From Candidatus Omnitrophota bacterium (GTDB taxonomy: Bacteria; Omnitrophota; Gorgyraeia; Gygaellales; Profunditerraquicolaceae), in NCBI GenBank assembly GCA_023229385.1, contig JALNZI010000002.1:1-64000 (forward strand): DNA of 64,000 nt, in the 5' to 3' direction. Made by a program: the position numbers and the translations under genes. The notes beneath the pieces were generated by a model. It ran no database searches, was not told the DNA's origin, and was given only the letters and a program-made list of their open reading frames with translations. Position 1 is the first letter of the stretch. Every line of letters begins with the position of its first letter. Positions 1 to 7,221 of this stretch are shown here, one piece after another.

Positions 1-1546
1 CTGCATCAGTAGTTGAACCATCAATTCTTATTCTCTCATAATTACCAGTGCCAAGCAATAACGGGTAACTTCCTGCTGTATTTACGATCAAACCTTCAAT
101 CGTGTTGAATCCAACAACTTGTGCCCAGTTAGGCTTTATGAAATCATTTGTAAATAAAGATGTTTTAAACGTACGAGCATCACTGGATGAATTGTAACCA
201 GATGAATATACATACCATTCAAGTACAGCGTGAATATCATTGTTTAACGCATACGTAGTCGCGGCTTTTGAACCTGCGTTAGTGTTCTCAACTAAAACTC
301 CGACATCTTGATTGTTGTTGTGTTTATCCCATATTCCCAAGTAAGAAAGGGGTGTTAAATTAATTGAACCTGTCAGTAATGATAAGTCACCAGCAGATGT
401 TAGATGCATCCGATCAACTAATACGTCAGAACCATTCCACATTTCATTTGTATAAAATGATAAGTAAGACCCGCCACCAGTTCCATATCTTGCGGCAATT
501 CTTGCCATATTATTTAAATATCCAGAAGCCCCCACATCTTTAAATAGAATTGAAGGTCCATATCCTGGGGTACTACCTTCTCCATTGGTGTTTCTACCAA
601 TTTCCAATGTTAAAATATCTACAGGAATACCAGTACTAACTTCACCAGGAACATTGATATGTACTTTATTTGAAATAGTCCCAAGTGTTGTTATATTATT
701 TGAACCTACCCAAGTGGATAATGTGGTATTCTCTACTGAACCTAGACCTACAGCAGACTTATCCAAAGTCTGCCAAGTCTTGTCACCCTTCCAATATTGA
801 GATATAGATCCTGTAGATATTATTGACTCATATAAATTAGCATGAGTATGATCCCCATAAGCAGCAGTTACATGATCTGTTCCAAATCCTGGAAAGGTAA
901 TTAAACCATTCCAATGAGCCTGATCTGCCTCTGTAGGAATATAATATCCACTTCCTGAACTAGTTACAATATTAGTAGAACCAGAACCGGATATCACTCC
1001 ATTTAATGTAATGGTTTGATTTTCTGTTAAATAAGTAGAATCATCATAAGATATTAAAGATCCCGAAGCTTTTATAAATCCATTACCATTTAAAGCATCT
1101 TGTTTATTATAAAATATATTCCAGTCTGTGTTAGATAAATAACCAGAAGTGGATCCAGTTGCTTTAGTAACTTGAACAGAAGTTCCCGACCCTATAACAG
1201 AATTTGTGCCTCCTGTAATTGTTAAAATATTAGAGATAGATTCTGTTAATGATCCAGATGAAAATGCAGTTTGCTTATTATTAAAGATATTCCAATCCGT
1301 ATGAGATAATAAACCATCTAAATTTTCATTTGAGTACTGGGATGCTGACGCATATTGTGATAGGTTTAAATGATAATACTCCGGACCTATACCTGATTTA
1401 CCTGACATAGTATCATGAGTAATATCCGAATTAGTCCACCCCTGACCATTGTACTGAATAATATTGCCCGAGGCAGCATTAGTAATATATACATCTAAAA
1501 GACTAGATAAATTATATCCTAATCTATTTATACCCGCTGATTCCAT
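1..1546 (-). CDS. Tail fibre protein, C-terminus beyond window
   Basis: The frame is open from an ATG at 1544-1546 to the left edge, about 515 codons, so the C-terminal end is missing. The protein is rich in Ser, Thr, Gly and Asn with many short beta-strand-like segments. It contains two copies of a T-D-W-N-I-F-x-N-K-Q element (about residues 80 and 145) and a later W-Q-T-L-D-K-S-A-V-G-L-G-S-V-E-N-T element. Both are familiar from trimeric phage tail fibres and long-tail-fibre shafts. It is the last gene of the visible transcription unit and starts 3 bp after the stop of the next structural gene. Role inferred: receptor-binding or fibre shaft protein at the tail tip. The family assignment rests on the repeat elements; the receptor-binding tip is not visible. 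Confidence 0.8.
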   Translation of the reverse strand, partial: MESAGINRLGYNLSSLLDVYITNAASGNIIQYNGQGWTNSDITHDTMSGKSGIGPEYYHLNLSQYASASQYSNENLDGLLSHTDWNIFNNKQTAFSSGSLTESISNILTITGGTNSVIGSGTSVQVTKATGSTSGYLSNTDWNIFYNKQDALNGNGFIKASGSLISYDDSTYLTENQTITLNGVISGSGSTNIVTSSGSGYYIPTEADQAHWNGLITFPGFGTDHVTAAYGDHTHANLYESIISTGSISQYWKGDKTWQTLDKSAVGLGSVENTTLSTWVGSNNITTLGTISNKVHINVPGEVSTGIPVDILTLEIGRNTNGEGSTPGYGPSILFKDVGASGYLNNMARIAARYGTGGGSYLSFYTNEMWNGSDVLVDRMHLTSAGDLSLLTGSINLTPLSYLGIWDKHNNNQDVGVLVENTNAGSKAATTYALNNDIHAVLEWYVYSSGYNSSSDARTFKTSLFTNDFIKPNWAQVVGFNTIEGLIVNTAGSYPLLLGTGNYERIRIDGSTTDA

Positions 1547-1549
1547 TTA

Positions 1550-2206
1550 TTAATTCCACTCTTTTATTCTAACACTACAAGATCCAGACTGAACAATCCC
1601 GTAAATAGTTTCCTGACCACAATATGGCATAGAGTCATTATATACTGATAAAGGAGGTATTGGCATACCTGTAAATATGGACACATCAGAACTACCTAAA
1701 AAACAAGTATTTGTAGTAGACAGATTAAATAAGATTAATTTCTTTCTTATAGTAGACGCTGCTATTAATAATGTTGGAGATGTCATTACATTTACAGCAG
1801 AAGGACTAGATCCTTGAGCCACAGGATATTCAATCTTCCATGGCGTAGATCCTGAAGCACCTTGTGTAAGCCCAGTAGATAATAATATTGTACCTATATT
1901 CTGAATAGATTCTAACGTAGCAGGATTAATAATAGATCCTGTAGAATCAGTCAAAGCCACATTATCAGTAGGGCCACCTAAAGCAATATTGGCATCAAGA
2001 CTACCATCTGAATATACCTTTAATTTATTAGAGCTAGACCCGTCTTCAATTTTTACATTGCCAAGAGTTATGGATCCTACAGTAAGGCTGACACTACCAG
2101 AAGCAATAGCTACTCGAATAGAATCATCTGTCCTGTCAAATGATCTATTAAAGATTTGTTCTGAAGAAATAACATTATCAAAATAAGACTCATGAGGAAG
2201 TGTCAT
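1550..2206 (-). CDS. Structural beta-rich protein (tail or fibre accessory)
   Basis: A 218-residue protein with no signal peptide or membrane segment, dominated by alternating hydrophobic and Ser/Thr/Gly beta segments. The last 75 residues (from T-L-L-I-A-A-S-T-I-R-K-K) resemble the C-terminal part of the 123-residue product at 2458-2829. Both share a pattern of A-x-x-I/T-R, N-L-S-T, a small loop, and a final strand S-V/C-S-V-R-I. This suggests two paralogous beta-sandwich domains used twice in the tail or capsid surface. The stop codon of this gene lies immediately before the tail fibre start, and its own start overlaps the preceding small membrane gene. Function is inferred from composition and position only. 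Confidence 0.6.
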   Translation of the reverse strand: MTLPHESYFDNVISSEQIFNRSFDRTDDSIRVAIASGSVSLTVGSITLGNVKIEDGSSSNKLKVYSDGSLDANIALGGPTDNVALTDSTGSIINPATLESIQNIGTILLSTGLTQGASGSTPWKIEYPVAQGSSPSAVNVMTSPTLLIAASTIRKKLILFNLSTTNTCFLGSSDVSIFTGMPIPPLSVYNDSMPYCGQETIYGIVQSGSCSVRIKEWN

Positions 2207-2451
2207 TACTTACCTAACAATTTAAATACTAATGACAGAGCATCTTTGTATTGTATTTCAAGAAACCAAAATGTCTGAATTATAAAATAAATAAGTAGTA
2301 TAATTCTTAAAGTCCAGGTGAAATTCCTGACTCCAAATCTATAGGGCAAAACATCCTTACGAATAAAAACTTGGCGTATTTTTGAAGCAAAGGGTACTGG
2401 CAAAGGAAATGGCTGCTCGCCTATCTTTGACCGATAGTCAGAGTGTCTCAT
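2206..2451 (-). CDS. Small single-pass membrane protein
   Basis: An 81-residue basic protein with one clear hydrophobic segment (about residues 48-66, L-R-I-I-L-L-I-Y-F-I-I-Q-T-F-W-F-L). It overlaps the start of the downstream structural gene by one base and follows the 123-residue beta-domain gene by 6 bp, so it is translated within the same tail/lysis cluster. The short length, one transmembrane helix and positive N-terminus fit a holin-associated or tail-tip membrane protein. No family is recognised. Confidence 0.55.
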   Translation of the reverse strand: MRHSDYRSKIGEQPFPLPVPFASKIRQVFIRKDVLPYRFGVRNFTWTLRIILLIYFIIQTFWFLEIQYKDALSLVFKLLGK

Positions 2452-2457
2452 TTTAAT

Positions 2458-2829
2458 TTACCTCGTAACTTCAGTAACAGATAATCTTGGGGATGACCCA
2501 GAGGCTGAGATTATTCCTGTATAAAATTGCCCATTCCAGATTCCACCCTTACCATCATCCTGTGCAGAACCTGCTTGTAGAACAAATGAGAAATTAGTAT
2601 TAGATGCATCAGCCCCTAATTTTACATAAACTGGACTAGTGCTAAGATTCTGTACAATACGTTCTATTGCTATCGTATTTGCAGCAAGTAAAGTTCCATT
2701 ACTAGTTAAGATACTCCCAGAGGATGCCAATGAAACTGGGGTAGATGTAACTAATGAAGCTGAATCACCTAATAGAGTAGATACTTTATTAAGAATTCCT
2801 GCCATATCTAACATTGTACTGTTTTGCAT
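2458..2829 (-). CDS. Small structural protein with duplicated beta domain
   Basis: A 123-residue protein. Residues 1-40 form a hydrophilic helix-like N-terminus. Residues 45-123 match the C-terminal beta domain of the 218-residue product two genes downstream (shared R-I/K-x-V/L-I-x-N-L-S-T and terminal S-V-x-x-x-R pattern). Such domains are common as capsid- or tail-surface appendages. There is a good ribosome binding site (AGGAG in the leader) just upstream of the ATG at 2827-2829. The exact role is not recognisable. Confidence 0.55.
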   Translation of the reverse strand: MQNSTMLDMAGILNKVSTLLGDSASLVTSTPVSLASSGSILTSNGTLLAANTIAIERIVQNLSTSPVYVKLGADASNTNFSFVLQAGSAQDDGKGGIWNGQFYTGIISASGSSPRLSVTEVTR

Positions 2830-2871
2830 AGATCTCCTAATTTTTATAAGTAAAACTTTTAAATAAAAAAT

Positions 2872-3240
2872 TTAAATTGGCTTAACATCGTCTTTAGCAC
2901 TTGTTACTTCTGTTTTAGATTTTGAGGATTCTTCTGTGGTAGTAGTAATACCCACATTTGGATTTGTAATTTCTGCAGCTTTTCGCTCATTGTAGGAGGT
3001 GTAGGCTTTGCCTAATGTTGCAATAGTAAATAGTCCAATGTACCCCTCGGTACTCCCCCCTGGCATTCCTACATATCTTGCAGCACAATAGAATGACAAA
3101 GCAACCCAAGAAATGGGAAGTAATATCCCAGAAAATACAGCTATAAACCTAGTAGAAGATACCGACTCATCTTTGGGGTTAAACATTTGCTTAAAAAAAT
3201 CTGCAAAAAATATGGTTCTAAAAAATTTATTTATATTCAT
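2872..3240 (-). CDS. Holin-like two-helix membrane protein
   Basis: A 122-residue protein with an N-terminal amphipathic stretch, then two hydrophobic segments (about residues 30-55, I-A-V-F-S-G-I-L-L-P-I-S-W-V-A-L-S-F-Y, and about 68-82, Y-I-G-L-F-T-I-A-T-L-G-K) and a charged, Lys/Thr/Glu-rich tail. The size, two transmembrane helices and hydrophilic C-terminus are typical of phage holins, which form pores for release of the cell-wall hydrolase. It sits in a cluster of small membrane genes (2206-4074). The leader just upstream carries an omega-RNA-like double hairpin, so its expression may differ from its neighbours. Assignment is by topology, not by family signature. Confidence 0.55.
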   Translation of the reverse strand: MNINKFFRTIFFADFFKQMFNPKDESVSSTRFIAVFSGILLPISWVALSFYCAARYVGMPGGSTEGYIGLFTIATLGKAYTSYNERKAAEITNPNVGITTTTEESSKSKTEVTSAKDDVKPI

Positions 3241-3244
3241 CCGA

Positions 3245-3278
3245 CTTCCGCAAGGATACCCCCGCCTTCAGGCGGGAG
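3245..3278 (-). ncRNA. Omega-RNA-like double hairpin relic
   Basis: On the minus strand, a hairpin CCCGCC-TGAA-GGCGGG (arms 3261-3266 and 3271-3276) is followed by a small TCC-TTGC-GGA hairpin (3247-3256). The same two-hairpin order and nearly the same first stem occur immediately upstream of the IscB gene (6211-6245). This piece has no nuclease gene next to it and lies within 35 bp of the holin-like start codon. It is most simply read as a scar or minimal relic of an IscB/IS200-type element; a role as a leader structure is also possible. Confidence 0.4.
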
Positions 3279-3378
3279 AGGAATTGCGACCTCCATATTC
3301 CTTTACAGGCAACCAGGAGTCATTATAATTAAAACCCCTGGGATTAGAAAAGGTAATATTATTAATAGGAATCTGCAT
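3268..3378 (-). CDS. Possible 36-residue truncated protein
   Basis: An ATG at 3376-3378 opens a 36-codon frame reading M-Q-I-P-I-N-N-I-T-F-S-N-P-R-G-F and so on, ending at a TGA inside the omega-RNA-like hairpin. The protein looks like the ordered start of a larger structural protein rather than a random frame, and its end coincides with the hairpin. This suggests a gene cut by the element. There is no convincing Shine-Dalgarno sequence, so expression is uncertain. Confidence 0.3.
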   Translation of the reverse strand: MQIPINNITFSNPRGFNYNDSWLPVKEYGGRNSSPA

Positions 3379-3393
3379 AGCATATTTTAATAG

Positions 3394-3933
3394 CTATTTA
3401 ACAAATTTTGTAATCAAAAATTCTATAACACCCAAAAGGAAAATTAAAGCTATCCCCCAAGTCCACAACTTAGTAATTTTATCTGTATTTACTCTAATCC
3501 TATTTTCGTGATCTTCCAACTTATCTTCTACACCTTTTCTATAAAGAACAGGATAAGAATCTCTTGTATTTAATTTTTCATTTTCTAAGTCTTTAATTTT
3601 TAAGGAATACCCAGAATTAAGCTTACCTATATCCTCTTTTAGCCCTACCAGTTTCTCATCAAGCCTAACTAAAAGGTCATGATCATCAGAGCTTTTAATA
3701 TTAGAAACCTTTAAGGCTTCGGCTGCAGCCATGGCTATGGTTTTAGTTGCATCTGTTGCGGCAGAGGATAGTGTTGTAGCGGCTGTGGAAGAGGCTTGTG
3801 CAATAACTTTAACAGCCTCAGCAGCTGAATTCTCTATTCTAACTCTAGCCTCGTCTATGGTTTCTTTTGTTAGCATGATTTTCCTATCCGAATGGATTCG
3901 TGTTATTTTTAGTTTTTTAGATTTTATTGACAT
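3394..3933 (-). CDS. Coiled-coil protein with C-terminal membrane anchor
   Basis: A 179-residue protein. Residues 20-75 are an Ala/Thr-rich long helix, residues 80-150 a charged coiled coil (L-V-R-L-D-E-K-L-V-G-L-K-E-D-I), and residues 156-176 a hydrophobic C-terminal transmembrane segment (W-T-W-G-I-A-L-I-F-L-L-G-V-I). An internal ATG at residue 20 also has a good ribosome binding site (AGGAAAATC), so two products are possible. The tail-anchored coiled coil next to holin-like genes suggests a lysis-timing or envelope-spanning role. This is inference only. Confidence 0.6.
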   Translation of the reverse strand: MSIKSKKLKITRIHSDRKIMLTKETIDEARVRIENSAAEAVKVIAQASSTAATTLSSAATDATKTIAMAAAEALKVSNIKSSDDHDLLVRLDEKLVGLKEDIGKLNSGYSLKIKDLENEKLNTRDSYPVLYRKGVEDKLEDHENRIRVNTDKITKLWTWGIALIFLLGVIEFLITKFVK

Positions 3934-3945
3934 TTGTAAACCTAT

Positions 3946-4074
3946 TTAAAATATTGATTTAATCTGACCCGCGCCAAATCCTATGCAAAAAGAAAATAGA
4001 ATCCATGTTAAAGTCCATATAATCTGTGGATAATTAAATTGCTGCTGTAAACTGAGTTTTAATTTGTCAAACAT
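3946..4074 (-). CDS. Tiny single-pass membrane protein
   Basis: A 42-residue frame, M-F-D-K-L-K-L-S-L and onward, with one transmembrane helix (about residues 18-36, I-I-W-T-L-T-W-I-L-F-S-F-C-I-G-F-G). It has a clear ribosome binding site, AAGGAATCCT, directly before the ATG at 4072-4074, and ends 12 bp before the next gene. It is the only gene-like content of the 4075-4132/3934-3945 gaps. It is typical of small phage holin or antiholin partners; no family is recognised. Confidence 0.55.
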   Translation of the reverse strand: MFDKLKLSLQQQFNYPQIIWTLTWILFSFCIGFGAGQIKSIF

Positions 4075-4132
4075 AGGATTCCTTTTTGATTGTGATTCAT
4101 TAATTTAATCTGATCTGCAGTAACAATAACTG

Positions 4133-4705
4133 TTACTGATAACCCGTTCTCACACCTCGCAATCCACGGGTTATAGACCGTGGCATACTTATTGTTCCAC
4201 TCCAAGCACCACGTATATGGAGACGGGAGTAACCGAGCGTCTTCCTAACCAGGGGAAGCATTGTAGATACATATTGTAAAATTCCTGCCCCAGCACTCTG
4301 GAACTTTTGCTGTTTATCACGAGTAAGAGTTATGCCATTGTCAGAATAGGAAAAATGTTTCCCGGCCTCGAACCATTGCATGCGCTGCCCCGAGAAGAAA
4401 AGCCCACAAAAAATTACGCAAGTCGTAAATACAGATGCGAAGGTTTCGTTCTCTGGAGCTAAGGGATCTAATCCATTTGTTGTAGCTGCAGCAGAGGCAT
4501 CATATAAATCTTTTGAGGAGTAGGTTGTAATAATAGGGTGTGTGGTATTGAACATATTTAGACCAAGCCTTACATCTTCCCAAAGCTCAGCATCTCCAAG
4601 TTTAGCCGGAAGTACATAGCTCGACCCTGAGGCAGCTGTTAAACGCATAGAAATCTGGCTGCGTAATAAATCTACTAAGTATTGTTGTTCTATTGATAAA
4701 GCCAT
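4133..4705 (-). CDS. Conserved-looking tail/neck structural protein
   Basis: A 190-residue soluble protein. Its N-terminus is helical (I-E-Q-Q-Y-L-V-D-L-L-R-S-Q-I). A middle region D-A-E-L-W-E-D-V-R-L-G-L-N-M-F-N is followed by a compact alpha/beta part ending in a basic tail (R-S-I-T-R-G-L-R-G-V-R). A strong AAGGAGCACC ribosome binding site precedes the ATG. Position between the capsid and tail-fibre genes suggests a neck, connector or tail-sheath accessory. The exact family is not recognised. Confidence 0.6.
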   Translation of the reverse strand: MALSIEQQYLVDLLRSQISMRLTAASGSSYVLPAKLGDAELWEDVRLGLNMFNTTHPIITTYSSKDLYDASAAATTNGLDPLAPENETFASVFTTCVIFCGLFFSGQRMQWFEAGKHFSYSDNGITLTRDKQQKFQSAGAGILQYVSTMLPLVRKTLGYSRLHIRGAWSGTISMPRSITRGLRGVRTGYQ

Positions 4706-4754
4706 GGTGCTCCTTGGGAAATAAATAAATAAACCTATCAGTATTAGGTTAAAT

Positions 4755-6155
4755 TTATCCTTTTTGTGGCAAGAAGACCGCTTCGTTTACGTAGCGGATG
4801 AATTGCCATGTATTTGTATTAAAATGTGTACTAACTTGTTCTATCTTAAAATATTCTTTCTTTTTAACATTTCCATATAAAATATATTTGCCATATCCAA
4901 ACATTCCTTTGCAAATATATTTTATACCATCAACCCAAAACAAATCTCTTGGTTGTATTGTGCTTTTAATTTTTCTTATTGAAGGTTTATAACCTTTTCT
5001 ATTTAACTGCAAACAACGGTTGTTATGTTTCTTTTGATTAGCATGTAGCACCATACTTCTTTCTTGATTAGTACCTCCAGCAATTACAAAAGCATCATTG
5101 TTATGCGTTTTTTCTATTTTTAATTCATTCCTTTTTATTTTAGTTTCATATCCAAATGTTATTCCTACATTTGGTATCATTTTCTTTATACCCTGCATTA
5201 TTTTTTCTTTTGCAATCAACATAAAAATTTCTGCTTTGAATTGTTTTTCTGCATTTAACTTCTTAAATAATTTTTGCTTATGCAACTTTTCATGACACTT
5301 TTTATGTAACAAAGCTTGATTGTTTGGTTTGTCCGTCCCACCCTTACTTTTTGGAATTATGTGGTGCAAGTGCCACCCGGTTTCATCATAACCATTCCCA
5401 CATAGTTGGCACTTTCCGTGTTCTCTATTTAAAACAAATGCTTTTGTATTCTCATAACCATACAAACTACCTTGCTGATATCCTTCGCCTTCAACATTTG
5501 GATTGTTAATTCTTTGTATATCAAAATTCGCTACTTCAAAATTAACCTTACTAACTGGAACTAATTCACATATCTTTTTAACCAAAGTTATATGTGTTTC
5601 AATTCTTCGCTCTACTGATGGCGGATTTAATCCAAACTTTTTCTTTCTATTTAAAAATCTTGGCTGCCTATACCACAACTTGTTTCTACGACCTTTACGA
5701 TACATTACCTTTTCTAAAAGTCTTTTGCTCATTCCGTTTTCTAAAACAAGTTCTCCACTTATTAACTCTTCATTCTTTGTTATCACAGAAAAACCTACAT
5801 ATTCATAACCAGGATCAACACCTAAAACCAATTCTTGAACTTTGTTTTCACATTCAAAAAGCAACTGAATACAAAAAGGTTGATGTCTTACTATTTTTGC
5901 TTTCCTTGCTTCTAACAAATGTCTTGCCTTGGTTACACTACAGGGCATCAATGGTTGGTTACCCATTGATAGTACATACACTTTGTCTTTAAGACCGTCT
6001 GTATGTTGACGTGGATTCACTTCGAGGTTGTTATCAAAGGTTTTAAAATCTGCAACACTAAGATTTTCATCTTTGTTTAATTGCAAATCACAGTCGCCAC
6101 GAACTAGTGAAGTATTCGTAGGTGTGTATGTTTTTCTCCTTGATAACTTCTGCAT
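4755..6155 (-). CDS. iscB: IscB-type RNA-guided HNH/RuvC endonuclease
   Basis: A 466-residue protein with all IscB landmarks in order. A PLMP motif (about residues 68-71, N-Q-P-L-M-P-C-S-V-T-K-A-R) comes first, then RuvC-I with Asp114 in L-G-V-D-P-G-Y, and an Arg-rich bridge helix (R-R-N-K-L-W-Y-R-Q-P-R-F). RuvC-II follows with Glu in N-F-E-V-A-N-F-D. The inserted HNH domain has C-x-x-C pairs and W-H-L-H-H-I-I-P-K-S-K-G-G-T-D. RuvC-III reads T-H-N-N-D-A-F-V-I-A, and a C-terminal TAM-interacting-like domain (K-S-T-I-Q-P-R-D-L-F-W-V-D-G) ends the protein. IscB proteins are omega-RNA-guided nucleases carried by IS200/IS605-group elements and are the ancestors of Cas9. No transposase is present, so it is non-autonomous or domesticated. 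All catalytic residues look intact. It sits between two structural genes without disrupting either. Confidence 0.95.
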   Translation of the reverse strand: MQKLSRRKTYTPTNTSLVRGDCDLQLNKDENLSVADFKTFDNNLEVNPRQHTDGLKDKVYVLSMGNQPLMPCSVTKARHLLEARKAKIVRHQPFCIQLLFECENKVQELVLGVDPGYEYVGFSVITKNEELISGELVLENGMSKRLLEKVMYRKGRRNKLWYRQPRFLNRKKKFGLNPPSVERRIETHITLVKKICELVPVSKVNFEVANFDIQRINNPNVEGEGYQQGSLYGYENTKAFVLNREHGKCQLCGNGYDETGWHLHHIIPKSKGGTDKPNNQALLHKKCHEKLHKQKLFKKLNAEKQFKAEIFMLIAKEKIMQGIKKMIPNVGITFGYETKIKRNELKIEKTHNNDAFVIAGGTNQERSMVLHANQKKHNNRCLQLNRKGYKPSIRKIKSTIQPRDLFWVDGIKYICKGMFGYGKYILYGNVKKKEYFKIEQVSTHFNTNTWQFIRYVNEAVFLPQKG

Positions 6156-6256
6156 CTTATTTCTCCTTTTACAGATTTTTAAAACGCCCTCTAATCAACT
6201 AGTTACCCTCGTTCCTCACGGAACAAGCCCCCGCCTTTAGGCGGGAGTAATTGACA
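6156..6256 (-). ncRNA. IscB omega-RNA (HEARO-like), 3' part
   Basis: The leader of the IscB gene contains two strong minus-strand hairpins: CCCGCC-TAAA-GGCGGG (6230-6245) and GTTCC-GTGA-GGAAC (6211-6224). They are followed by G-A-rich sequence and the AAAGGAG ribosome binding site of iscB. IscB omega-RNAs are encoded directly upstream of iscB, with the guide at the 5' end copied from flanking DNA. Here the flank is the very end of the 6257-6463 gene, so the guide would include its stop codon region. Exact 5' and 3' ends cannot be fixed by eye. Confidence 0.65.
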
Positions 6257-6463
6257 TTAGCTCATGACGTCTGTATAATTTTTCTTTGTAACTATAAGCT
6301 CATAAAAATTTGCTGCTGTATTTTTGCGAACCCGAAGATCTTTGGAATCATCGTATATAAGTGTAACTACATCACCTGCGGTAGGTTTTAAACCCGCACG
6401 TTTTGTTTGAAAAGAGGATTTCTTTGTTGTATTTGTAAAGGCTGCTAAAGTATATGTAGACAT
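6257..6463 (-). CDS. Small hypothetical structural-cluster protein
   Basis: A 68-residue basic protein (M-S-T-Y-T-L-A-A-F-T-N and onward) with predicted beta content (G-D-V-V-T-L-I-Y-D-D-S-K-D-L-R-V-R-K) and no membrane segment. It follows the major capsid terminator (6491-6514) with an AAGGAG ribosome binding site at the right distance, and its stop marks the boundary of the IscB element. The family is not recognised; its place after the capsid gene suggests a minor head or head-completion protein. Confidence 0.6.
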   Translation of the reverse strand: MSTYTLAAFTNTTKKSSFQTKRAGLKPTAGDVVTLIYDDSKDLRVRKNTAANFYELIVTKKNYTDVMS

Positions 6464-6490
6464 TTCTTTCTCCTTAAAAAATAAAAATAG

Positions 6491-6514
6491 GGTAGGCTCC
6501 CGAAAGAGCCTACC
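6491..6514 (-). terminator. Rho-independent terminator after the capsid gene
   Basis: A perfect 9-bp stem GGTAGGCTC / GAGCCTACC with a 6-nt loop is followed on the minus strand by CTATTTTTATTTTTT. It lies 18 bp after the capsid stop codon and partly insulates the strongly expressed capsid gene from the next small gene. Confidence 0.85.
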
Positions 6515-6531
6515 AAATTAAAAAACTACAA

Positions 6532-7221
6532 CTAGTTATGTGTACCCTTAGATACGCCATTAGCATTGATTGCAGCCATGCCGAGCTCTTCATAGCCCAC
6601 ATAACCGATCTTTGCTTCTTTTGGAGAATCATCAGGCATCAACATAACCTCCGTACGAATAGGCATAACACCGAAGAAACGCGGCTCAGACAACGAGAAC
6701 ACAGTTCCAGTCGTCACAAGACGGTTTACAACGATATCAATACCCCAAATATTACCACGAAGGCCTGTTTCAATTATTTCCCTCATGCTGACTGGATCTA
6801 ATTCGGCAGTACCCCACGTGCGAATATCTTTGAAGCTTGCGAAGCGCATTAAGAATGCATAACACGGAAGGTCATGATCCATAATGGTTGCAGAGACTTT
6901 ATTCAAAAAGTCTTTATCACATCCTGAAGTAGATGTGTTAATCGTATTGTTTGCAGTGTTTCCAGAAGCCGTGGTTGTAAACAAAGCCAAGGCTTGTGAA
7001 TCTTCTTGCAGTTGCATAGCAATACGAATTTTTTCTTGGGTCCGGTCCAAAACGTTAAAACGTCTTTGCTGGATTTGTGATAAACGAATTTCAGCAGGAC
7101 TAAAAATTTCCCATGTAGTTGGTTCTACATAGGTTCCCTCTATCGTCCATTCCTTGACTGTACCACGTTTTGCTACGACATAAGCGACAGTTGTAATGTC
7201 TTTGTCGTACCGAGCGATTTG
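6532..7221 (-). CDS. Major capsid protein, exon 2 (C-terminal 229 residues)
   Basis: The reading frame is open upstream of the first ATG and continues to 7221, where it meets the 3' end of a group I intron. Joined to exon 1 (8471-8713) it gives a 310-residue protein whose junction reads D-V-L-A-Q-G / Q-I-A-R-Y-D-K-D. Features are T-V-A-Y-V-V-A-K-R-G, P-T-T-W-E-I-F-S-P-A-E-I-R and a C-terminal half rich in beta structure (S-E-P-R-F-F-G-V-M-P-I-R-T-E-V). This is typical of HK97-fold major capsid proteins of large phages. Context agrees: decoration-like and scaffold-like genes lie just upstream in transcription and a strong terminator lies downstream. A frame that starts only at the internal ATG at 7050 would lose the conserved first 57 residues of this exon, so the splice reading is preferred. 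Confidence 0.85.
   Translation of the reverse strand, partial: QIARYDKDITTVAYVVAKRGTVKEWTIEGTYVEPTTWEIFSPAEIRLSQIQQRRFNVLDRTQEKIRIAMQLQEDSQALALFTTTASGNTANNTINTSTSGCDKDFLNKVSATIMDHDLPCYAFLMRFASFKDIRTWGTAELDPVSMREIIETGLRGNIWGIDIVVNRLVTTGTVFSLSEPRFFGVMPIRTEVMLMPDDSPKEAKIGYVGYEELGMAAINANGVSKGTHN

Noticed and set aside
585..800. Plus-strand frame opposite the tail fibre gene
   Set aside because: Shadow of a long open minus-strand tail fibre frame with much better composition; no ribosome binding site.
5098..5992. Several plus-strand frames across the IscB gene
   Set aside because: Antisense to a gene with complete catalytic motifs; they are rich in Phe/Leu/Cys as expected from antisense AT-rich sequence.
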